This document shows, in pieces, positions 37,022 through 48,043 of a stretch of 64,000 bases of DNA (positions are counted from its first letter, which is position 1; each line of letters begins with the position of its first letter). Position numbers and translations under genes: made by a program. Origin of the DNA: Lethocerus indicus (Eukaryota; Arthropoda; Insecta; Hemiptera; Belostomatidae); assembly GCA_019843655.1 (NCBI GenBank), contig JACDQD010000008.1, forward strand, positions 13,550,442-13,614,441. Direction: 5' to 3'. The notes under the pieces were generated by a model. It worked only from the letters and a program-made list of their open reading frames with translations, had not been told where the DNA came from and made no database searches.

Positions 37022-39564
37022 GATCTTCATAAAAGAAATAGACTAGAAGTTATGAACCTATCATTATGACATATAAATCTGTTTTATTTCTTGTAAAATG
37101 CGTAATTTATTTATTTTCAATTATTTCAGAATTGGTGGGAAAGCCCAAATAGGACGTTCACCACATCTTCAAATACCGGGACGATTAGTTAATCTTTAAT
37201 TTTAACTTCGTACTTATATGAAACCGTTTGCCACTGAACACCCATCTTCATTGCAAACATACGCAGTTTAAACACTGTGAAACGGGTGAAAATTGCCTGG
37301 CAAGCATATATGTAAAACTGCCGATTTCACGTTTCTTAATCGTTGTAAGTCACCATCGAACTGGGGACCTTTTCGCTCCGGGTAATTGTGCAACGCTGTG
37401 ACTCCCGGAAAATCCGTACGCGAATTAAGAAAAACTATCGTTAATATCGTATTAAAATATAATATATCTATCTTAGGAATGAAAACATCAGGCAGGTTGT
37501 GTAATACAACAAGATTGCATTCATCTCAGATTACTTTGATTAATGGGGAAACATGTGATAAATTATAGTTCTCAGTAACAACTATCGTTGCGTAAAAACA
37601 ATTACGGGTCACTGATTTGAACTTTCTCGACATGCCTGTTTAACATGCTCAACATTTGTCGAGTTTTATGATAATACAGGATGCCACTTTATATAATTAG
37701 TATCCCTTTATTTATCCTGTCTTATTACAAAATATACTCCCATCAAGATAACCTATGTTACAAAACCTGAAGTAAATGTACGCTTTTCGCTTGTTTGGTT
37801 CTGTATTGGACATGTTTTTACTGGTATTTCTTCATTCGTGGACTCTACCTGAGTAATCACTAGAGTAATAATATTAGAAACCATCTTAGATTTTAGATAA
37901 ATAGATTCTCGGATGAGAAATAAATAATGTCTCATTCTCTTAAATATGCTATTAATTATTCTTTGTTATCAGGATTAAACTTTACTTAGATTTATATGAT
38001 TTCAAATTTCAGGTTTGTCATTAAAGACACAGATTTTAAATGCTATGGTCATGGTCGTGACCTCGTACAATGCATGGGTATTAGGATATCGCAGCATGTA
38101 CCCAATAGCTTTGTACATTCTCTTCGGATTGTACCTTCTAGTCTTGGCCATGTTCTACGCTTATCGAAGTACCTACAGTCTGAAAGAAGACTCGTTCAAG
38201 TAAGTATAACCGCCCGACGGCCTTCTAATCACAAGTTCGCAGACTAATGCTCTCTCGACAGGAAAAATGCAATGGCGCTCGGAGAAAACAAAATTTAAGG
38301 CACTAAGGAGGCAGAAAACATTTTCTGTCTCCTCTCACCTATTTGCTCTTCCGATGTCAGCTTTTCACGATCGTCAGTACCATTTTTACAGTATTATTTT
38401 TGATGCAGCTATTATTTTTATTTGAGCGAACAGGATGCTTGGAACCAATCAGCGTTACTCCCGATAAACATAGCTGCGAAAATATGGCTATAGCGTTTGA
38501 TTTGTTTATCTTCCTTTTTCAGTCTGGAGAGGCTATTTTTAGTTAATCTTCTTCTGGCTATCATATTTACTCCCCGGGTAAGTCTAATTATCTACTTTTT
38601 TGTTAAAATTAGATAAAAACACGCACACTAATACTCAGTAACTGTTGTGTCCTGTCCGTGTGACCTGTGTGATTCAGAATAATTATAACAATTTTCTTTA
38701 CCAGTGTATCCTCAATTTGTATATTTATTTATTTACTTATTGAAGTCACGCATTTGAACATGCCCTCGAAAATTTGAGTCTGAGCGGTTTCAGGAGTGGA
38801 AGCTTTGATCCAAACTGTAAAGAACTGCATATTTTCGACCGACATTCCTCCCATTTTTCGTCATTCCCTTCTCATAATTTCAGGTCTGTTCATAATGTCA
38901 AGAACTCAATTTTTGTCCCCTCTGCTTCCTCTCGTTTGTATTTCGCGTCCCGACAGAAAAGGGGGATCCCTTTTAAAAATACAGGGCCGCTAAATAATTA
39001 TTTGTTTACCTTAGTTAAAACAAATTATTTTAAAATAGTCGATTTTATTATACACAAAATATTTTATTTCAATATGCTTATGCCAAATTGAGGGTCTTTA
39101 AGTGACCTCACATAAAAATTATAAACACGAAGAGGAATTCTTTGTTAGCCCGAGTGGATGTTCGCACTTTTCTTGGAGCCGTTGGCGATAATTCCGCAAA
39201 TGCACCTGTACCACACATCAGGGAAACAGAACAGGCGTTTCTTTATCGTCTACATGATTCTTCTGACGTCCTATATGATCACTAAGTGGTTGGATCTCGT
39301 TCTAAACTACTATTATTACCATCAGATCCAATTAATTACCTGTTACGCCCAGCTCATCGTATACCTGCTATTCTTCAAATGGCCGACAGGTATTGACTAA
39401 CTTACTGTCGTTAGTTTATTAGTATTTATATTTATTTAGGGGCGAATCGTGATGATGGCGCCGGTAAGTGTTCCGAAACCGCTGGAGCAGGCAACACCCG
39501 AGAGGGCCCCGAGGAAAGAAAGACACAAACTTGTTTACACAGATATTACATGGCCATCTTGTGA
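36685..39564 (+). CDS. Diverged KDEL receptor paralogue A (233 aa)
   Basis: Seven-helix membrane protein of the ER lumen protein-retaining receptor (ERD2/KDELR) family. Exons: 36,685-36,778; 38,013-38,199; 38,523-38,577; 39,149-39,389; 39,440-39,564. All introns are GT-AG, with the same four positions and phases (1, 2, 0, 1) as the canonical gene at 48,044. Family landmarks are G-L-S-L-K-T-Q opening exon 2, E-D-S-F-K closing it (canonical H-D-T-F-R), and F-L-E-P-L-A-I-I-P-Q in exon 4 (canonical [10 protein letters not shown]). By alignment to human KDELR numbering, R5, H12, W120 and E127 are kept. R47 becomes T, D50 becomes N, E117 becomes R and R159 becomes M, so binding of an ordinary KDEL tail is doubtful. 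The tail after helix 7 is a new hydrophilic segment of about 41 residues without the KGKK cluster. Exon 3 is five codons shorter than usual. CpG is normal across the gene, unlike its neighbours, which suggests that it is unmethylated and perhaps tissue-restricted. The intact frame and splice sites argue against a pseudogene. Confidence 0.85.
36958..37015. repeat. (TA)n microsatellite in intron 1 of paralogue A
   Basis: About 28 TA units with one early interruption. Confidence 0.95.
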
Positions 39565-41466
39565 CAACGTTGAATTTTGAACACGGCGAAAGATGGAAAC
39601 AGATCAAGCTGAAGTTCGAAGAAGCGAAGGACGCGAAATAACATTTTTATTTATTTCCTGCTAGTTCATAAATTCATATTATTCATGCTTTTATATTATA
39701 CATAAAAACACAATTATTCTTACAATCAATTTTTGTTACTCCATACGCAACATTGTCCTTTTTCACACTTGCAGACAGTAAATAATGTTTGTGTCTCAAC
39801 ATTAACTTAAACTGATTTAATTGTGTCCGTGAGTAACCTATGATGAATGTCGGTCCGTTCAATAAAACGTATAGTAAGCAGTTTATATTCGCAGTTGGGA
39901 ATCAGAGCTCTAATCAAGAACAGGACAAGGAACCTGTCATCACTTCGGAGAAGACTCCAGAACCAATAGTTTGAATCGGTACACAACCGAACGGTAACAG
40001 ATCTGGAAACATAAGTACAATATAATATGCATATATAAGGACTATTTTTTAAAAAATAAAATATATTAATTATATAAGATGTAATATATATAAAAATGTG
40101 ACTTAATAATGCGAATAATGATGCTAACATCGGACAATATTTTGTTAGTCAAATCTTCAGTCATAACACTTTAAGACATTGTAACGACACGTTTCAAAAG
40201 AAATGTAATTGCGAAAAAAATATTGTTAATCGCTTGAATAAAATACTATATTATAGATCGAGGTTTTTTATTTTTCATAATTTTCTTTCATTATTTTAAA
40301 CCTATTTAACTGAAGCTAATCAAAGGTAATTATTGCACAGAAATCTTTTCATTTATAGTGGAGTAATTTAAAAAGTGTTGTTGGAGCTAACAGTATTTTC
40401 AAAATTGAATAACATTCATTCATAATTTTGGCTTAATAATTCATTGAGTAAAAGGCCCAGGATTAGCTTAAAATGAAACTTCGAAGAAGAAATTTTAACC
40501 ATATTCACTCACAGATATGGTACGAATAATCGTGTCGTGTTCAAACAATTTGGATAACAAATCAGAGCAATCTAACCGTGCTATGTAAGAGAAGAAACAA
40601 CAACGAATAATTTGGAGCCAACGTGTTCGCATTTAACAACAACCGAAATGTTATTTTAAACGAAATGTTCTTGGGTTCGCATAATTCGAGCCGATAAGAG
40701 AAGAGTCGTGAGATAAGAGCGGCTTATATATAGTTGAACCCGCCGGCTAAATTAGCCCGCGTAACTGAAATAAAAAATTAATTTATCAAATTATTGAAGT
40801 ACGGAACATACACCCTGTTCGCCAAGTTATAACACGATTGCAAAAGAACGTACCTATTGCACGCCTAGACAGAACGGGAACAGTGCCTAACCCAAGAGAG
40901 AGTTATGACTTAAGCTGGACAGCGTCTATAAGCAGCTGTCAATACAGTACAGTAACTTACACCCTATGAAGCTCTCATATAATAGTGCAAACTCACTTTA
41001 ACATTTTAAAAACGTGCGACAGCGACATCTGTTAGTACACTAGTTGAACCTAATCGAGGATTCATTAATCAAGATTCGTTTAAATCCCACAAATCAATTA
41101 AAGCTATTGAAAAAAAATGTTACCTTATGTTGTGCACGTATTGTGACTTATTAAAAGAACATTTGTTTATACTTACTTGTTCGTATAATGGCACCTAATA
41201 TTTTATTACAAGTCGGCAAACAATTGATTAATAATTTCAACCATTTTTCCGTTATCGTTTTTCATAACGTCAAGAATGTTAACGTCAGGCGTGCAATATT
41301 CACCGCATTTCCCTGGTGGCCGTTCGCGGGGAGGGGAAAACAGCCGCTATTCAATTAGGTTAATCTAATATCGACTTGAGCCGGCGCAGCCGACTATCGA
41401 TACTCGGAGAACTCGAGTTTCGCGATTGATACGTCACTCGAGAATAGCGAAAAACCCAGACGCAAG
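39565..41466. other. 3' end of paralogue A and intergenic spacer
   Basis: AATAAA at 39,861-39,866 is the first good polyadenylation signal after the stop codon of paralogue A. Another lies near 40,237. I see no further gene. From about 41,250 the sequence becomes CpG-rich and leads into the promoter of paralogue B. Confidence 0.5.
39861..39866 (+). terminator. Candidate polyadenylation signal of paralogue A
   Basis: AATAAA, 297 bases after the stop codon. The choice between this and later signals cannot be made from sequence alone. Confidence 0.4.
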
Positions 41467-41480
41467 GCCACGTGACGTAA
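41467..41480. promoter_or_regulatory. XBP1/CRE-type double ACGT element upstream of paralogue B
   Basis: GCCACGTGACGTAA combines GCCACGT, the core of XBP1-type unfolded-protein-response elements (also an E-box CACGTG), with TGACGTAA, a CRE-like site. It lies 132-145 bp upstream of the start codon of paralogue B, in CpG-rich promoter sequence. KDEL receptors are known unfolded-protein-response targets in other animals; regulation here is inferred. Confidence 0.4.
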
Positions 41481-41611
41481 CATTGACGGGCGGGCATTAA
41501 GCGTACGGGCAGTCTCCAGTCAGGTCAAGTCCTACGTAGTTGCTGCTTCGTACTATGGTCCGTTGACCGGCTTTTCCTTCAGCACTCCGCATTCAATCGT
41601 CAACGAACACA

Positions 41612-44600
41612 ATGCTCGCGTTCGAACGCGAGTTTGTCCAGGCGATCGCCGACAGCTTCAGACTGGCGTCCGTAATACTTCTCATCTGCTACATTCTGTA
41701 CAACAGTTCGTGCAAAGGTGAAATACATTTTTCATTATTTTCTCCTCGTTTTTATTGTTCTAAAGCGGCGTTGCGGGCGCATACGGGGACCAGTTCGTTG
41801 CGGCCGAAACGCACCATGAAATCGGTGCGTCGTCCGATTTGTTAGCTGCACTTTTCCGCGGAAACCCGGATATTATGGGTGTTTTCGTTGTATTTACAAC
41901 TGTGGGAGAGAAACACGAAGCGTGAACGTTATCGTTATCTAATATTTAATAACTTCGACCGCATTGACTATCTTCCATCGATAATTTAATACGTTTGAAC
42001 CGATTGTAATTATTGACGCTTAAGACAAACTATTGAATCAGTAAAACCTAACAGTAGGCCTGCTCCGAGAGGGTACTGTATGTTTACAAATAAAAGAATT
42101 GCCGGTATTTGCTGAGGAAATGTCATCTAAATTTTTCACCACAACCTGAATTGTCAGAGTCCTATCTCCTGAAATGTAACTCGACTCCCCCTTTCGTTGC
42201 CAAGGTAACGAAAAGCAGGTGTCGCATTCTCCGTTATCTCTCATTTATATTTTAATTTCTTTCGAGCTAAAACTACGAGTATACTGTAATTTGTGCTACT
42301 TTAGAAATACAAATTTCATTCGAATTAATTGAAACATTTTGTATCGGATTTACGACCAGTATATGGTGCGTAACGCAATTGAATGAAACCTCATCGGTAA
42401 ACCAGGCTGAATTTTCAAGCCCTACAAAGTTTTATAAATTAATTTACCGAGTTGATGGTACTTTGATAATACTGGGAGGAAATAAATATCCGTGAAAGCC
42501 TGATGTGTTCAAATGTGGCAACGAAGATGGTAATACAATCTGAAGCTTGTATGCGATAATTATGGAACCGCGTCAAACAACTAGCGAGAATTATTTTGCG
42601 ACCTATGAACTATTACTTTAGTCAGTGGCCCTCTTCTCAGCTAGTGAAATCTCGTCAGCTATCCGTTAGGTAGAAATCCTGCTGGGATTCCCCCACGAGG
42701 GGGAAACACGGGATTCCAATTCATTCAACCGACGCTCATGTAAGTTCGTTGCACGTTCCCTTACTTTTTACTTTATTTCAATATTTCCCATATACGAGGA
42801 TAAGTGTGAGCGCAATTTCGACATTTTGTCCTGATTCCAGAAATATGGTATTATGGAAATATGGCTCTACACATAACTGGAATGATGTTTGCGAATAAAA
42901 CAATGTAAAAACTTTACATCAGTTAAACCGTTGGAATGTAATGACGACAGTGTAACATGAGAATGGGTCGACCTCACGGTTGAGAACATGGGTCGACTGC
43001 TGCGGTTATCGGCAGATGCAAATAGCTCCTAAGCCCTTCTTTGTGCAGTCTGAACTTTCAGATAACATTCTGGCGGTTGAATCCCAACAAAAAATAGAAT
43101 CGCCAGAATTTTCATCGACCGTCAGAGATATATTAAAACAATCATCGACGAGTGCTGACCGTCACAAAACCACCGGATCAATCAGTCGGTCATGATGAAA
43201 GTGGTGGATCACCCGCTTCATTATATACATTTATTATATTAGGGCATCAATCGTAAACATTTTTTAAATAGAAGAACCGGTAGCCCAGTATGAAAAAAAG
43301 CAAAAAAATATATTATTTTTGGAGTATTATTTAAACAAAAATGGATCTCGGAATTATCCAAAAACAATTTGAAATTAAAATTAGTCATCCTTGACCCTCT
43401 CCACCAGAGAAAACAACCTCTCCAATAGAGAAACAATTGATGACTTCCATAAAACTTAAGAGTGAGGCACCTACTGTAACTGTGCAGAAAAGGTGCTTCT
43501 TCGGCAACCGACATTCGTAAGAGCTGAGGCAAGAGGCTGAAAACTGTCTAGCATAGGATCGAATAAGCGAGTGGAGACAGACGATTGCAAGAGTCATGAT
43601 ATTACTGTTATACTAATTAATTTAGCGATTCTTATAGCAATAGACCTTATGCATTTGTTACAAGGTCATTACTGAAGATTGAATTTTCTCTTATCTAAGT
43701 AACAAGTTACCTCAAATTTTTGAATGATATTTCAGACGATATAAACAATAGAGAGTGGTCAGTGGAATATAGTGCAAATAAATGCGTCTCAGGTACACAC
43801 AATCACATAACATATTTTGCATTTTGAATCTGTCGACTCTGTAGTTCATAAATCGACTGTTCAAACTCAGGGATAAGTCGAGAATGTTAATTGCAACTAC
43901 CCACCATACTACAGTGCGTTGTAAACCGAAAAGAGTCATAATTTAACCATTTTGCTCTTTTGTATAATCGATGGAAACAACTGAATGAGACACGAATAAT
44001 ATTTGTAGAGTACGGCCAGCTAGCTATATCTGATTAGTAAATTCACTGATAAAGGATTTATTGAAATCTGCAATTGAAGGACTATCGCTATCCGCTACCC
44101 GAGATTCGAATCTGGGTTACATGTTTGTACTTTCTTCTGCAACAGTTATGCGCAAGGTGCCTGTAAATAATGAGTGCGGGTGCCGGGAAAAGGTGTAATT
44201 GAAGGGAAATTTCGAAGTTAACGCCGATTGGGGCCCGAGTGGTTAAAGCAACAAAGCGTAAACGCGTTAAGCCGCGTCGACTCCTTGTGGCGGACCGAAT
44301 GTTCCTTTAACTGCAAATTTAATATTTATATTCCGAACGGAAGAGCGTATAATGATTTATATAGATATGATGATATATGAAGGTATCTACTTCTTTGTTA
44401 TGTTCTAATACATTTTTTGGCTAATTTATTGATTACATGTACTGATTATACAGAGTGTGTTAGGAAATGAACGGACAAGACATCAGGATCGTATGAGTGA
44501 TTCAAAAAATTAAGACAGGAAATCTTTTGGAGAGCTTCTCAATTTTCCTTCGTTTTCGATAACAGTAGCCTTGTATTGTATTTGTCACCACAATATGCTG

Positions 44601-44977
44601 TGTATTAGATTAAACCCATTTACCATTATTGAACTGTTTTTGCGGTGTTCTCTAAAACAAAGCAAAGATGAGCAAACCTCCAAAGGACTTTTTGTCAATT
44701 TTTCGATCGTCTATGAGCTGTATTATAGTTCGTTTATTACTCTTAATAAAAAAAGTACTTATTTATTTTATTGTGCTTATTACGAGTTGCTCTTTTAATA
44801 GTGAATAGTATAAATATATTCGACATTGAATATTTTCATCAATTTCATCATTTTGAATCTGATTATCCCCGCGCGTAACGGCAAAACGCACAACTGAGCG
44901 TTTAAAATATGAAAAAACAACTATAAACATTAAAATAAATTATAAACACACTGAACCACAGCTTAAACTATATATAC

Positions 44978-45039
<62 letters not shown>

Positions 45040-46476
45040 TCGTTCATGTATAATTCGTTTTCATTTCATTTTCAGGGATTTCAGGAAAAACTCAATTTTT
45101 ATTCCTGGTTCTCTATGTGATCCGATCCATCGATTTGCTTAGTAGTCAGTATGCTAACACAACGTATCTAGCCACAATGAAAATGATATTCATACTTCTG
45201 GGATTATTAGTCATGATTCTGTTTGGAGTGTACTGGAAGAGTTACAACTATAAGAAGGACTCATTCTGGTATGTCTTAAATTGAAACCCCATTCTATTTG
45301 TTACCTTTTTACTTCATACTGACCTATCTCAAAGGTTTTTAAATATTTGGAAATACAGTTAAAATTGATTAGAAGCACTGACACCTGTTCCTAGTTGCAG
45401 CGCGTATATTGGAACAATACCACTTTTCAAGACTAATATTTTTGCCTTATGAAAAAAAATTCGATATATGATGTTGAGATATTTGATATTCCTATTCATT
45501 TGAGTCGATTATTCAAATGAATTAATTTAGAAATTTTAATTGGGAAATTTAATTTTTCAAGGATGGAAGGTCTATTACTACTGGCTCTCATCTTAGCAGG
45601 ATTATATCATTGGGATATGTCGATGGTGGAGGTAAGAAATGTTCATATTGTGCTTTCAAGGAACGTATTATTAAGGCAGTATTTTAACTATGTAAATAAT
45701 ATGACAGGTGAGTATTGTATCTGTAAAAGTCTATCATCAAATGTACTCAATAATGTATAGACAGCAATAAACTTTAAATTACTAATAAAATATTACATTT
45801 ACAGATTGGATGGAGTTTCTCTAAGTTTTTGGATTCTGTGGCCATAATTCCTCAAATATACATGTACATTAAAACAGGGGAATCCAAGAACTTTTTGGCT
45901 TTATATACACTGTGTTTAGTAATATACAAAGGCTTATATGTCTTTGTATGGTTATATTTTAATTCTCGTACAGCCTATTATCTCAAAGTAGCTGGATATG
46001 TCCAGTTTTCAACTTATGTCTTATTTCTTTTCTTAATTCCAAAAGGTAAGTTAAACAATTATTAATTTACTAATTTTTCTGTGTATACCATAAAAAAACT
46101 AATGACACAAGTAATAAGCAAATCTAATTCTTACCAATAATTCTGAAGTTTTACAATGTTAAATTTTCCACAAATCTACATTTAAAATGGAAATTTCATG
46201 GCAGTTTCTGTTAACACTTCTAATTAGATGAAGTTGCTTCTTACCTGATTTTATTTTTGTTATATTTTAGGTGCTAAGAAGACCTCAGAAGACGTCTCAG
46301 ATAAACATCCCAACTTCAGAACTCTTCATAAAGTTATACTTCATCAGTTCCCTTTTCCGTCTCAGAAACCAATTGGTCCATCCCCAATTTTTACTGTTTT
46401 ACCTCCAGATACCCCTGCTTATCAATCATCTGAAAATAAATCCCATAAGTACACTTTGTTGGAAAATAAATACTGA
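41612..46476 (+). CDS. Diverged KDEL receptor paralogue B (271 aa)
   Basis: Seven-helix receptor of the ERD2/KDELR family. Exons: 41,612-41,717; 45,076-45,268; 45,562-45,631; 45,805-46,045; 46,271-46,476, all GT-AG, with the same intron positions and phases (1, 2, 0, 1) as the canonical gene. Landmarks: G-I-S-G-K-T-Q opens exon 2, K-D-S-F-W closes it, and S-V-A-I-I-P-Q, K-T-G-E and Y-K-G-L-Y lie in exon 4. In human KDELR numbering R47, D50, E117, W120, Y158, Y162 and W166 are kept. R5 becomes Q, H12 becomes R, E127 becomes D, R159 becomes K and D177 is lost. The N-terminus is five residues longer than canonical. The last exon encodes about 68 tail residues in place of the usual 11, rich in Pro, Ser and Lys. 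Near its end is Y-T-L-L, which fits the YxxPhi sorting motif. A tiny upstream frame (M-V-R-stop, 41,555-41,566) precedes the start. Intron 1 is 3.4 kb. Likely a Golgi/ER cycling receptor with changed ligand or route; function unknown. Confidence 0.88.
42684..42719. promoter_or_regulatory. Kappa-B-like site cluster and hairpin in intron 1 of paralogue B
   Basis: GGGATTCCCC at 42,684-42,693 is a perfect match to the Rel/NF-kappaB consensus GGGRNNYYCC. It is followed by GGGGAAAC (42,700-42,707) and GGGATTCC (42,710-42,717), which are partial matches. The stretch TTCCCCC-ACGA-GGGGGAA also forms a perfect 7-bp hairpin. It lies about 970 bp into intron 1. Enhancer function is inference. Confidence 0.3.
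44100..44130 (-). repeat. tRNA-like B-box relic
   Basis: On the minus strand ACCCAGATTCGAATCTCGGG resembles a tRNA T-arm (B box GATTCGAATC). No complete tRNA fold is evident. Probably a SINE relic in intron 1 of paralogue B. Confidence 0.35.
44231..44302 (+). repeat. tRNA-derived SINE relic
   Basis: GGCCCGAGTGGTTAAAGCA-like sequence at the start (A-box-like, as in Leu/Ser tRNA) is followed about 25 bp later by GCGTCGACTCC (B-box-like) and then by GGCGGACCGAAT, which also occurs in the relics at 7,984 and 27,811. The spacing fits a tRNA-derived SINE head. It lies in intron 1 of paralogue B. Confidence 0.45.
44969..45037. repeat. (TA)n microsatellite in intron 1 of paralogue B
   Basis: About 33 TA units with one TACATATG interruption. 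It ends about 40 bp before the exon 2 acceptor and may make that region hard to sequence. Confidence 0.95.
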
Positions 46477-46568
46477 AGCTCTAATTTATTTCAACTCTGA
46501 ATCCTATATCTTGTAATATATTTTTATACTTACAATTAATTTATTTTATATCTATCTACTAAATATTT

Positions 46569-46574
46569 AATAAA
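46569..46574 (+). terminator. Candidate polyadenylation signal of paralogue B
   Basis: AATAAA, 93 bases after the stop codon, followed within 30 bases by further overlapping ATAAATAAATAA. Confidence 0.45.
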
Positions 46575-47989
46575 TGAATTATTATGCATTATAAATAAAT
46601 AAGGAAAACATTGTTATTGTTGTTATAAAATATAATATATATTAATCATTAAAATTTGTGAGTTATTAATTGGTTATTAGAATTATTAAAAATATTATTC
46701 TCTTATTCCTGGATGTGTATGTGCCTCATATATATTTTATATAATATATTATACTTATAATGTCATATACATACACAGTCAGTTGTTTAGATAGTATGGT
46801 TTATTACTGATATAACTTCAGGGGTAGTATAGTGGTAAATGTATCTTTTCAGTTATATTTTATACCTAAAATTGTAGCTCTTTAATGGACACATATAAAT
46901 ATATACATATATAATAAATTGTATTGGAATATATACGTGCATTGTGTTCACCTTAGTATTTCTCTTGAAGAGAGTAAGTAATGGTAGGTATGGATTGGTG
47001 TGGAGCAAATAAACTAGTTGCATTGAATGTAATTTTATTTTGTGCCACTGTGACTGCAAGTAATCTGTCAGGAAAATATTTTCAATATCTCAATAATAAA
47101 AAAATATTTCTAATATCTCAATTATTTCCACCAAATTATGAGAATATATTTTTTCATATTAGTTTTTTGTTCATTTTGAAAAATATGTGAACAGTGATTT
47201 GTTTATTAATCTGACACTATTAAAATTCATAGACAGCCTAATGTTAATGTTAATGTTTTCCAGGCAAAATTAAAAATTTGGTTAAAAATTTTGTATTTTA
47301 TATGTGAGGAAAAAAACAAATACCACTTTCTCAAACCAAAATATGCAATCTACAGTCAAGCAAGAGGGGGGGAGTGTTTTGGTTTGGAAATATAATGAAA
47401 ATGATCAATATAATGGAATATTTTGGCTTCTTACTTATATATGTGTATTTGTCGCTTAGATTCATACAATGAGGAAACCCACACAATGATATATGATGAA
47501 GAGAAAACAAGATTTTCTTTACATCTAATGTACTGTTGACATTTGTGTTGCTAAAACCAGTTATGCTCATGCATTATGTATCTTGCTAATTAAGCACTTA
47601 ACAAGGCCAACGTGACACTTTTCATATTTTCTAATCAGTTCTGCCGTTAAAATTTGATAAGTCACAAATGAATACTTTTAATTAGTAGGATGGGATCAAG
47701 GTGAATGAACTTCTGGCAAATATTTTTTTTTCCCCAATAATTGATGAGCTGTATAATCTGTGTATAAATATACTAAACAAATTTTTAAATAAACCTCAGT
47801 TTATTATCATTATTACAATAAAAAATTGTAATCATTACAATATGAAAGAATTGTAATGTTTTTTTCATTGTTTATGAGTAGAAGCAGCGCGATTTAGTTA
47901 TCATTGGCAGAAGCATGTGTTGGAAATACACTTCGATGTTTCGGTCTGTTTTTGTAGATCAGTTGTACCAACGAATGTAGACTTGGCAA
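46575..47989. other. Spacer between paralogue B and the canonical KDEL receptor
   Basis: AT-rich and CpG-poor until about 47,880, where CpG rises into the promoter of the canonical receptor. TCAGTT at 47,959-47,964 is a match to the arthropod initiator and could mark transcription start. Short open frames here have no recognisable content. Confidence 0.5.
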
Positions 47990-47998
47990 GCCACGTCA
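47990..47998 (-). promoter_or_regulatory. UPRE-type element of the canonical KDEL receptor
   Basis: GCCACGTCA, read on the minus strand as TGACGTGGC, is an exact match to the XBP1/ATF6 unfolded-protein-response element core TGACGTGG. It lies 46 bp upstream of the start codon and about 30 bp downstream of an initiator-like TCAGTT (47,959). It may therefore lie within the transcribed leader. Induction of ER retention receptors by ER stress is known in other animals; here it is inferred. Confidence 0.5.
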
Positions 47999-48043
47999 TT
48001 TTGTGTTTAGACAAGTGGTTTTTTTTGTTAAATTTTTGACACA

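Noticed and set aside
38343..38546. Hydrophobic open frame in intron 2 of paralogue A, considered as an alternative exon 3
   Set aside because: Its frame does not fit the phase-2 donor, and it overlaps the real exon 3 in another frame.
39440..39490. GATGATGGCGCCGGTAAG...CCGAAACCGC resembling the dispersed repeat core
   Set aside because: It lies within the last coding exon of paralogue A; the resemblance is limited and best explained by coding sequence.
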